Origin: JAEUMY01 sp031394355
GTDB taxonomy: Bacteria > Pseudomonadota > Gammaproteobacteria > Burkholderiales > Usitatibacteraceae
DNA: 46,978 nt
Direction of reading: 5' to 3'
Assembly (NCBI GenBank): GCA_031394355.1
Contig: JANNSU010000062.1
Location: 1-46,978 of the forward strand
Shown: in pieces, positions 40,357 through 46,978 of the stretch
Numbering within the stretch: position 1 is the first letter of the stretch
Layout: each line of letters begins with the position of its first letter
Translations under genes and position numbers: made by a program
Notes under the pieces: model-generated
The model's input: only the letters and a program-made list of their open reading frames with translations
Databases searched by the model: none
What the model was told of the DNA's origin: nothing

Positions 40357-40656
40357 ATGGCCCTGATGATTACAGATCAGTGCATCAACTGTGACGTCTG
40401 CGAGCCTGAATGCCCGAACGGGGCGATTTATCAGGGCGTGGAGATTTACGAGATCGATCCGGACAAGTGTACTGAGTGCGTGGGCCACTTTGATAGCCCA
40501 CAATGCCAGCAAGTCTGTCCGGTTGACTGCATTCCGCTGAATCCGGATCGGCTGGAGTCGCAGGAAGTGCTACATCAGAAATTTCTGAATCTGATTGAGC
40601 AGAAGGCCGCTTCCACGCCCTTTGAGTTGCGCGAAACTCAGACGCTTTCCGGCTGA
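40357..40656 (+). CDS. 2[4Fe-4S] ferredoxin, YfhL type
   Basis: A 99-residue ferredoxin with nine cysteines. The first cluster motif is C-x2-C-x2-C-x3-C (residues 9-19), and the second has an extended loop (C38, C41, C50, C54, C58), the Allochromatium/YfhL type with unusually low potentials. ATG 40357 has GGAG six bases upstream. The gene commonly follows coaD in this class. Its end overlaps the convergent GTPase gene by 19 bases. Confidence 0.93.
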   Translation: MALMITDQCINCDVCEPECPNGAIYQGVEIYEIDPDKCTECVGHFDSPQCQQVCPVDCIPLNPDRLESQEVLHQKFLNLIEQKAASTPFELRETQTLSG

Positions 40657-42602
40657 CTCGTATCGAACTGGCGTTCCAGTCCCTCCTCCAGTTCAGACAG
40701 CGAGTTCCGCCGGGACCTCACGACATCCAGATGTGCTTGCACCTCGGAAATTTTCTCGGCCAGGTCAATGTCGGCCATGCGCAGCTTCTCGGTTCCTTGC
40801 GCCCGCTGCAGAGACGCATCCTTGAGGCCCTCAAATGACTTGTCCAGCGCGGTCAGCATGCCGCGCATCCACAGGTTGCCTTCGCGTGCCGCAATATCAA
40901 AGAGATGGCGGATTCGAGTGCCGCAGGTTTCCTCAAAGTGCTGTCCCAACGCACCACCTCGCTTGAGCAACAGCGCTGAGGTGCTCTTCAGCTCAGCATC
41001 GGCCTTCTGCAACTCCGTCATGAAGCGCTGCGTCGAGAAGGGCACCATTTCTATGGGGGGCATTCCCTGTTCACGTGCAAGGCGCTGGCTGGCGTCTTCG
41101 TACACCTTCTTGATCTCGACAATCTTGTCTTCGATGTCACGGATGTGCTCGCGACACTTATCGAGGTAGTTGCTGGCGATTTCTTCGACAGCGCCCGGCA
41201 GCAAGGCCGCTGAAAGCGCGTCTGCCGCCGCGTCAGTCTCCCTGCGGGCACGATCACGATCCGTGTGTACCGCCAGCTCCTCCACAAGCCGGGCGTGGAA
41301 GGTGCGCAATTGGCGAATCTCCTTTAGCGCAGCCTCATAGCGTTCCAGTTGGCCCGAGGCCTGACCGGCAAGATTGCCGATCAACTTCTGATTGCGTTCG
41401 CGAAGCTCGCTCATGTGACGCAGCATCGCAAGCATGTCGAATCTTTCCTCGTCGAGGCGAGCCCGCGCTGCATCCACCTGTGCCGACAGAATGCGGCGCG
41501 CTTCGGCTGTCATGGATACCTGACGACCCTCTCCCAGTTCACGCGTGATGCCACGTTCGAGCTGGTACAGGCGGCTCTTGATGAGCTTGTCCTTGTCGCC
41601 TGCGGTCTTGCCGATGTAGCCCAGGCGGGCGGACAGCGGCACTACGCAGATGGGGTCAATACGAAGCAGGTCCGCGACATTCTTCACAACGCGGTCAATG
41701 TCTCGAAGGGCTTCTGAGTCGTCGGGTGCCGCGTCGTAGAGCGCATCGATCTTGTTTACCGCCACCAGTCGACTCTGGGGCAGTGTTTCCGTCACCCGGC
41801 CGTAGTTGCTGCCAAACGAAGACTTTCCGCCGAGGTAGTCACGCCAGATCGCAATATCCGGTTTGGTCATGCCCTGGGTGCCGTCGATGACGAAAACGAC
41901 ACAGTCAAAGGTGGGCAGTCGCTTGCGTGAGAACTCCGGCTCCGCCGCAAGGGCAGAGAGTCCAGGCGTGTCGATCACCACCAGCCCTGCCTGCAGTACA
42001 GGGTGTGGCAGATTGATGATGGCGTGTCGCCATCGGGGAACGTCCATCAGCGACACGGCGCCCGCTGCTGCCTTGCTGTTGGCATCCGCATGCAGCCCCC
42101 AGGCCACTGCTTCGCCCAGTGTCACGCGCCGCGTTTCCGACAGGGCGACCAAAGCGCGTTGAATGGAATCGAAATCCTCATAGACGAACGGCACGATTCG
42201 CCATGCGCTTTCGTCGGCGAGCAACTCTGCAAAGGTCGCATCGCTTTCACGGGTATCGATCGGCAGCAGTCGAATCCCCACCGGCTGATCGGGATCGTGA
42301 CGCAGTTCAGTCACGCAGAGTGTGGCCCGCCCCGGCCCGGACGGTACCAGTCGCCGTCTTCTTTCAGAAAAGAACAGTGCATTGATGAGTTCCGACTTGC
42401 CCCGCTCCGCTTCGGATACGAACGCGATAGTGAGGCGGTCCGCTTCGATGCGCTTCAGCAGGTTTTCGAGCCCGGCAGCGGCTTCATCGTCGAGTACCTC
42501 CAGACGGAGCAACGCGTTGCGGGCCTGGTGAATGATTCGATTCAAACCACTTCGCCACGACAGGAAGTCGGCGAGTCTGGACGTCAGGAATGGCTCGTTC
42601 AT
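40638..42602 (-). CDS. dynamin-like GTPase
   Basis: A 654-residue large GTPase. The P-loop is FVSEAERGKSELINALFF, starting at 61. The switch motif is VVIDTPGLS and the G4 motif AVNKIDAL. The second half is long alpha-helix/coiled coil (for example AEARRILSAQVDAARARLDE), as in bacterial dynamin-like or clamp-associated proteins. Family members act on membranes or, like CrfC, on chromosomes. It follows mutM with a four-base overlap, a pairing seen in other betaproteobacteria. I chose ATG 42602 because codons upstream lie in the mutM shadow. Confidence 0.85.
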   Translation of the reverse strand: MNEPFLTSRLADFLSWRSGLNRIIHQARNALLRLEVLDDEAAAGLENLLKRIEADRLTIAFVSEAERGKSELINALFFSERRRRLVPSGPGRATLCVTELRHDPDQPVGIRLLPIDTRESDATFAELLADESAWRIVPFVYEDFDSIQRALVALSETRRVTLGEAVAWGLHADANSKAAAGAVSLMDVPRWRHAIINLPHPVLQAGLVVIDTPGLSALAAEPEFSRKRLPTFDCVVFVIDGTQGMTKPDIAIWRDYLGGKSSFGSNYGRVTETLPQSRLVAVNKIDALYDAAPDDSEALRDIDRVVKNVADLLRIDPICVVPLSARLGYIGKTAGDKDKLIKSRLYQLERGITRELGEGRQVSMTAEARRILSAQVDAARARLDEERFDMLAMLRHMSELRERNQKLIGNLAGQASGQLERYEAALKEIRQLRTFHARLVEELAVHTDRDRARRETDAAADALSAALLPGAVEEIASNYLDKCREHIRDIEDKIVEIKKVYEDASQRLAREQGMPPIEMVPFSTQRFMTELQKADAELKSTSALLLKRGGALGQHFEETCGTRIRHLFDIAAREGNLWMRGMLTALDKSFEGLKDASLQRAQGTEKLRMADIDLAEKISEVQAHLDVVRSRRNSLSELEEGLERQFDTSQPESV

Positions 42603-43429
42603 CGCCGTTGGCAGTCCGGGCAAAAGTAAGTGGCGCGCTGACTGTGGCGGCTCTGCTTCACGGTACAGCCACAGCGCCGACAGGGCTGGCCAGCGCGGCC
42701 ATAGACGAAATACTGCAACTGAAACCATCCGGATGTGCCGTCGCTTTGTACGTAGTCGCGAAGGGAGCTTCCGCCAGCACTTATCGCGTCTCGCAGCACA
42801 TCGCGGATGCAATCGACAAGATGGTTCAGGCGCTTTGCTGAAAGCCTCCCCGCGGCCTGCGCCGGGTGAATGCCAGCTCTGAAGAGGGCTTCGTTTGCGT
42901 AGATGTTGCCTACGCCGGTCACGACGTCGGCATTCATGATGACAGACTTGATGGAGGCGATCCGCTTCCTGCAGAAGTTGTGCAGATACGCGGCATTGAA
43001 GCCCTCATCGAAAGGCTCAGGACCAAGCTTCGCCAGCAAAGGGTGTTTTGCCCAGTCTCGGCCTGCCCAGAGCCAGCAACCGAAACGGCGTGGATCGGTG
43101 TAACGGATGAGAGGCCCATCCACCATACGGATCTCGATATGGTCATGCCGTTCGGCAGCAGTCGAATCCGGCACCAGACGTAGTGAGCCCGACATGCCAA
43201 GGTGGACCAGAAGATGATCCCGAAGACGCTGCTTGCGAACGCCAAAGAGCAAGTACTTTCCCCGTCGCTGAATCGACTGGATGGTGGCGCCTCGCAGCCG
43301 GATCTCGAGGTTGTCAGGCACAGGCCAGCGCAGGCGACGATCCCGAACCAATACCGACTGTATCGACCGCCCGGCGACAGCTGGCAGCAGTCCCACTCGG
43401 GTTGTCTCCACTTCGGGCAGCTCGGGCAT
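42599..43429 (-). CDS. mutM: formamidopyrimidine-DNA glycosylase (Fpg)
   Basis: A 276-residue glycosylase/AP lyase that removes 8-oxoguanine. The mature N-terminus is PELPEVETTR, with catalytic Pro and Glu after Met removal. LLVHLGMSGSLRL, VVTGVGNIYANEALF (helix-two-turn-helix) and the C-terminal zinc finger (CRRCG and CPDCQ) are present. ATG 43429 is certain because the mature N-terminus is catalytic. Confidence 0.96.
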   Translation of the reverse strand: MPELPEVETTRVGLLPAVAGRSIQSVLVRDRRLRWPVPDNLEIRLRGATIQSIQRRGKYLLFGVRKQRLRDHLLVHLGMSGSLRLVPDSTAAERHDHIEIRMVDGPLIRYTDPRRFGCWLWAGRDWAKHPLLAKLGPEPFDEGFNAAYLHNFCRKRIASIKSVIMNADVVTGVGNIYANEALFRAGIHPAQAAGRLSAKRLNHLVDCIRDVLRDAISAGGSSLRDYVQSDGTSGWFQLQYFVYGRAGQPCRRCGCTVKQSRHSQRATYFCPDCQRR

Positions 43430-43460
43430 GGATTGAGATGAATTGAACCTCGAAGGGCAA

Positions 43461-43466
43461 ATTATA
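43461..43466 (-). promoter_or_regulatory. candidate mutM promoter -10 element
   Basis: A perfect TATAAT on the minus strand, 32 bases upstream of the mutM start, in the gap divergent from the TPR gene. No good -35 hexamer is visible, so this is a partial call. Confidence 0.35.
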
Positions 43467-43592
43467 GTCTCTGCAGGATGGCACCTCCGATTTGTCGGCG
43501 CAGCACTGTCGGACACCATCGGCAACGCTTCCGTCTATCATAGCCGCAAGCGCTTGCCGCCCAGGTTGCCGCCCCACCTTCGAGACCCCAGC

Positions 43593-45347
43593 ATGAACCC
43601 TGTTCCGAGTCGATCTGTTCTATTGAGTATGGTGCTTGTGGCACTGCTGCTGCCGCCGGATTTGCACGCCCAGGCAGCACCTTTGGATGAAGTCCAGCTG
43701 CGCAAGCGCACCGAAGACATGCTCCGCCAGTATCGGGGACAACTTGGCGCTCCGCTGCGTGCGACGGCCAGTCTGGAGCAGGCGCTGCACCAGTACCTGG
43801 TTGCGGAGATAGCAGGACAACGCGGCCATGAAGCAGGCGCGATCGAGAGCTTGACCCTGCTCGCAAAGCGCAGCGGTGATCCCAGAATCGCGAGGCGTGC
43901 GCTGGAGCTTGCGTTCCAGACGCGCCAGCAGGATAAAGCCATGGAGGCTGCATCCCTCTGGATATCCCTGGAGCCGGACTCGACCGTAGCGCGCCAGGCG
44001 ATGGCTGTGTTGCTGGTCAACCAAGGTTCTCTGGAAACCGCCAAATCCAGCCTGAAGCAACTGCTCTCTGATTCTGCGCGCGCACCTGCCCTTTACATGC
44101 AGTTGAATCAATTGTTGGCCCGTTTCCCGGATCGCGGCGCGGTTCTTGACACCATCAAGGTGCTTGCAGCCGTCCAGCCCGAGATGGCTGAGGCATGGTT
44201 CAGCCTCGCCGTGGCGCTCGCGTCGAATCAGGAGATTCTCGGCGGGCTTGTCGCGGCGCGCAGGGCCCTGGAAAAGGACGCCGCCTTTCAGCCCGCCGCC
44301 ATACTCGTCGGGCAGCTGCTGCGTGAATCCGGTGCCGCCGCAGCCCGGTTGCACTTCGAAACCTTTTTGCGTGATCACCCCAACGCCATTGAGGCTCGTC
44401 TCGCGTATGCGCGACTTCTGGCAGGTGAGCGTGCCTACGCCGAAGCCGCCAATGAGTATCGACGGCTCGCAGATCTTCGGCCGGCGGATCCCGAAATGCC
44501 CTATGCATTGGGTCTGGTCGCCCAGCAGGCGGGAGACCTGACGGGTGCAGAAGCGGCCTTCCGCCGTGCGCTTGAAATGAACGTCCGCGACAGGAATCCT
44601 CTCTTGATGTCGCTGGGCCAGCTTGAAGAATCTCGCAGCAACCGGGATGCCGCCTTGGCGTGGTATGAGCAGATCGAGGGCGAAGAGTATTTCGTCTCGT
44701 CACGCTTGCGGATCGCAGGCATCCTCGCCAAACAGAAAGGCATGCCTGCAGCGCGTGCGTTCCTTCGTGAATTCGCGATGGGCGGTGGCGATCAGGCGGT
44801 CCAATTCGTGTTGGCCGAAGCACAGATTCTGCGTGATGTCCGGGACTACAAGTCTGCCGAGTCCGTCCTGACTGAGGGGCTGTCCCGCCTCCCGGACAGC
44901 ACGGAATTGCTGTATGACCGCGCCATGGTGCTGGAAAAGCTGGATGATCTGCCCGGGTTGGAGCGTGACTTGCGGATGGTCATCCGTATCAAGCCGGATT
45001 ATGCCCATGCCTACAACGCCCTGGGTTACACGTTTGCAGACCGAAAAGTCCGGCTGGCCGAGGCGCTTACGCTGATAGAAAAGGCTGTGGCACTCGCCCC
45101 TCGTGATGGCTTCATCCTTGACAGCCTCGGTTGGGTGCATTTCAGGTTGGGAAATCTGGACCGGGCGATCAGTATTCTTCGGCAGGCCCACTTGCTTCGC
45201 AACGATCCCGAGATCGCGGCGCATTTGGGTGAGGTGTTGTGGACTGCCGGTCTCAAAGACGAGGCTGGAAGGCTGATCGAGGCCAGTCGTGCCAAGCATC
45301 CGGGCAACGAAACGCTGGATGCGCTGGCCCGCCGCCTCGCGCAGTGA
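43593..45347 (+). CDS. exported tetratricopeptide-repeat protein
   Basis: A 584-residue protein with a signal peptide (MNPVPSRSVLLSMVLVALLL, then PPDLHAQA). At least eight helical repeats follow, including ARRALELAFQTRQQDKAMEA, LAGERAYAEAANEYRRLADL and LDSLGWVHFRLGNLDRAISI. It is probably periplasmic or outer-membrane-associated and scaffolds other proteins. The TPR-lolB-ispE order is widespread in betaproteobacteria. I chose ATG 43593 because the signal peptide begins there. No enzymatic motif is visible. Confidence 0.9.
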   Translation: MNPVPSRSVLLSMVLVALLLPPDLHAQAAPLDEVQLRKRTEDMLRQYRGQLGAPLRATASLEQALHQYLVAEIAGQRGHEAGAIESLTLLAKRSGDPRIARRALELAFQTRQQDKAMEAASLWISLEPDSTVARQAMAVLLVNQGSLETAKSSLKQLLSDSARAPALYMQLNQLLARFPDRGAVLDTIKVLAAVQPEMAEAWFSLAVALASNQEILGGLVAARRALEKDAAFQPAAILVGQLLRESGAAAARLHFETFLRDHPNAIEARLAYARLLAGERAYAEAANEYRRLADLRPADPEMPYALGLVAQQAGDLTGAEAAFRRALEMNVRDRNPLLMSLGQLEESRSNRDAALAWYEQIEGEEYFVSSRLRIAGILAKQKGMPAARAFLREFAMGGGDQAVQFVLAEAQILRDVRDYKSAESVLTEGLSRLPDSTELLYDRAMVLEKLDDLPGLERDLRMVIRIKPDYAHAYNALGYTFADRKVRLAEALTLIEKAVALAPRDGFILDSLGWVHFRLGNLDRAISILRQAHLLRNDPEIAAHLGEVLWTAGLKDEAGRLIEASRAKHPGNETLDALARRLAQ

Positions 45348-45357
45348 GAGGCTCGGG

Positions 45358-45936
45358 ATGACGTGTCACCCGCCATGCCGGATATGGCACATGGCACGGC
45401 GTGTATCGCTTGGCATTGGTGCATGCTTCTTCGTTGCCTGTGCAACCACAGTTCCGCCATCCCCCGGTGCGCCGCAGGCTGCAGCCGTGACGCAGTTTTC
45501 GCTATCCGGACGCCTGAGTGTTCGGGATGGCCAGCAGGTGGATATTGCCGGCATCAGTTGGCACAACGCTGTTGATGAGGAGTCCATTTCACTGCGCTCT
45601 CCTCTGGGCTCCGAAGTCGCCAGAATCTGGCGGGGACCAGACGGATTGGTACGTCTGAAGACCGGCGAAGTGGAACGTATTGGCCCGGATATCGAAACGC
45701 TGATCAGTGAGGCATTGCGCACAGCGGTACCGCTGCGTGCCCTGGCATGGTGGATACAGGGGCGCGATGCACAGGGTGCTCCGCTCCCGGGTTCCTCGTT
45801 TGATCACCTGGGCTGGCTGGTGAGCGTCGAGGAGTACCCGCAGAGCAGCAGCCTCCCCGTGGCAAAGCGAATCACTGCGCGTAAGGGTGACCTCACGCTG
45901 CGCCTGGTCATTGATGAATGGAATGCGCGACCCTGA
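45358..45936 (+). CDS. lolB: outer-membrane lipoprotein receptor LolB
   Basis: A 192-residue lipoprotein that accepts lipoproteins from LolA and inserts them in the outer membrane. The lipobox FFVAC is followed by the LolB domain: FSLSGRLSVRDGQQVDIAGISW, SPLGSEVARI, VPLRALAWWIQG and GWLVSVEEY. The start is uncertain: ATG 45358 has GAGG six bases upstream, while ATG 45391 gives a shorter, more standard signal peptide. The stop overlaps the ispE start (TGATG). Confidence 0.92.
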   Translation: MTCHPPCRIWHMARRVSLGIGACFFVACATTVPPSPGAPQAAAVTQFSLSGRLSVRDGQQVDIAGISWHNAVDEESISLRSPLGSEVARIWRGPDGLVRLKTGEVERIGPDIETLISEALRTAVPLRALAWWIQGRDAQGAPLPGSSFDHLGWLVSVEEYPQSSSLPVAKRITARKGDLTLRLVIDEWNARP

Positions 45937-46901
45937 TGACTGACACGTTTGGCACGCTCAAGGTGGCGGCACCGGCGAAGCTCAATCTCTTTTTGCATGT
46001 GACAGGCAGGCGGGCCGACGGGTATCACCTGCTGCAAACGATGTTCGTCTTTCTCGATCATGCCGACACCATCGAGGTAAGTCGTTCCGACGACGGTGGC
46101 ATCCGGCGAACCGGGCATGACTATCCGGAGGACGTGCCGGAGGATAGCGATCTGATCATCCGTGCTGCCAGATTGCTCAAGTCGGCAAGCGGGTCACCGT
46201 ATGGTGCGAATATTCGCATCGAGAAGCATCTACCCATGGGGGGCGGTCTGGGCGGCGGCAGTTCTGATGCGGCCAGTACGCTGCTGGCGTTGAACCAGCT
46301 ATGGGAGCTGGGTTGGCCGCGCGATCGGCTCATGGCCCTCGGCATTCAACTTGGCGCCGATGTCCCCGTGTTTTTGAAGGGTCTTGCAGCCTGGGCAGAG
46401 GGTGTGGGTGAGTTGTTGCAACCCGTTGAAGTGGTTGACTTTGTTGCGCTTGTCGTCGTGCCCACGGTGGGTGTCCCGACCCCCCTTGTGTTTACGGCCC
46501 CGGAATTGACAAGGGACACGTTACCCCTCAAAATGGCGAGCTTTCCCGCAGGGCCAAGGCGCAACGGGGTTGCGGCGGCGCAAAAACAGTTTCTCGCGCG
46601 TCAGCGGAATGACTTGCAGCCCGTGGCATGTCGACTGGTGCCGGATGTTGCAGTGCACCTCGATGCGTTGGATAAGGTCAGTGAAAAGGCCTGGTTCCGG
46701 CAGGCAGCTGTTGAGTCGGGGAGGGGTGGCGCGAGAATGACCGGGTCCGGCGCGTGTGTATTCGCGCTGTTTGACTTGGAAGACGACGCAATCGCTGCAC
46801 AGGCTGCATTGCCACCGGGAATGAAGAGTTTTGTGGCACACGGGTTGAACCGACATCCGCTTCTGGCGGAATGGCCGGATGACCCGGGTGCAGAAGTTTA
46901 G
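45936..46901 (+). CDS. ispE: 4-diphosphocytidyl-2-C-methyl-D-erythritol kinase
   Basis: A 321-residue GHMP kinase of the non-mevalonate isoprenoid pathway. PAKLNLFLHVTGRRADGYH opens the protein. The ATP loop LPMGGGLGGGSSDAAS starts at 99, and MTGSGACVFALF lies near the end. An iterated palindrome encodes A-N-I-R at 91-94 (GANIRIEKHLP), where homologues have a different G-x-x-I sequence of equal length. The TAG stop overlaps the first two bases of tRNA-Gln. It is somewhat longer than the usual 280-290 residues. Confidence 0.96.
   Translation: MTDTFGTLKVAAPAKLNLFLHVTGRRADGYHLLQTMFVFLDHADTIEVSRSDDGGIRRTGHDYPEDVPEDSDLIIRAARLLKSASGSPYGANIRIEKHLPMGGGLGGGSSDAASTLLALNQLWELGWPRDRLMALGIQLGADVPVFLKGLAAWAEGVGELLQPVEVVDFVALVVVPTVGVPTPLVFTAPELTRDTLPLKMASFPAGPRRNGVAAAQKQFLARQRNDLQPVACRLVPDVAVHLDALDKVSEKAWFRQAAVESGRGGARMTGSGACVFALFDLEDDAIAAQAALPPGMKSFVAHGLNRHPLLAEWPDDPGAEV
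46206..46217. repeat. iterated palindrome GCGAATATTCGC, copy 16
   Basis: Exact 14-mer inside ispE, read as A-N-I-R next to the ATP-binding loop. Confidence 0.95.
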
Positions 46902-46976
46902 GGGAGTCGCCAAGTTGGTTAAGGCATCGGATTTTGATTCCGACATACGAGGGTTCGAGTCCTTCCTCCCCTGCCA
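46900..46976 (+). tRNA. tRNA-Gln (anticodon TTG)
   Basis: A 77-base cloverleaf. Acceptor arms AGGGGAG and CTCCCCT have seven pairs, G is the discriminator and CCA is encoded at 46974-46976. The anticodon stem TCGGA/TCCGA encloses a seven-base loop with TTG at 46934-46936. The T-loop is GGTTCGAGTCC. Its first two bases overlap the ispE stop codon, so it is probably processed from the ispE transcript. Confidence 0.95.
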
Positions 46977-46978
46977 AA

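Noticed and set aside
42603..42812. N-terminal extension of the dynamin-like GTPase
   Set aside because: It is an Arg/Pro-rich translation from within mutM in another frame. ATG 42602 overlaps the mutM stop as expected.
1807..46217. The palindrome as a footprint of a small transposon
   Set aside because: No target-site duplications are visible and host proteins keep normal length. Only copies 8 and 9 share a longer flank.

Overview
The window looks like a chromosomal segment of a GC-rich (about 60%) betaproteobacterium. This rests on gene order: hemA-prfA-prmC, pilBCD-coaE-zapD-yacG, a cox/cta cluster with DUF2244, DUF2970 and DUF2909 genes, ftsY-ftsE-ftsX-rpoH, mutM with a dynamin-like GTPase, and TPR-lolB-ispE-tRNA-Gln. 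I cannot name the species from sequence alone.

Layout. 1-1.3 kb: an IS110/IS1111-type insertion sequence cut by the left edge. 1.4-4.1 kb: a FecCD-type metal/cofactor ABC transporter (permease and ATPase) with an RDD-pilin fusion gene between them. 4.1-5.6 kb: accessory DNA with an orphan higA antitoxin, a decayed higB and an unknown exported protein. 5.7-9.1 kb: a ModE-like/PBP-like regulator divergent from a tungstate transporter operon, tupBCA. 9.2-10.8 kb: accessory genes, including brnA with a truncated brnT. 10.8-13.9 kb: molybdate transporter modABC with a ModE regulator and a candidate ModE operator. 13.9-20.2 kb: grxD, prmC, prfA, hemA, an iron-sulfur photolyase with a DUF2256 gene, and a periplasmic glutathione peroxidase. 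20.2-25.8 kb: type IV pilus genes pilB, pilC and pilD, then coaE, zapD and yacG. 25.9-35.6 kb: cytochrome c oxidase, its assembly factors and heme A synthesis. 35.6-39.1 kb: rpoH with a CIRCE-type operator, then ftsX, ftsE and ftsY. 39.2-46.98 kb: rsmD, coaD, ferredoxin, dynamin-like GTPase, mutM, TPR protein, lolB, ispE and tRNA-Gln.

The most unusual signal is not a gene. The 12-bp perfect palindrome GCGAATATTCGC occurs 16 times exactly (plus two one-mismatch copies) in 47 kb, where base composition predicts about 0.002. Nine copies extend to the 14-bp TGCGAATATTCGCA. Twelve copies lie inside genes, in all three reading frames (encoding R-I-F-A, E-Y-S or A-N-I-R), and four lie between genes. 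Thirteen of the 16 fall in the first 19.2 kb and none between 19.2 and 33.2 kb. Host genes keep normal lengths and the motif imposes rare codons (CGA, ATA), so the constraint appears to act on DNA. It resembles the cyanobacterial HIP1 situation but with a different, longer sequence.

Functionally, the left third is rich in molybdate/tungstate uptake and its control. The middle and right parts are housekeeping: envelope and pilus biogenesis, respiration, heat-shock control, cell division, DNA repair and isoprenoid synthesis.
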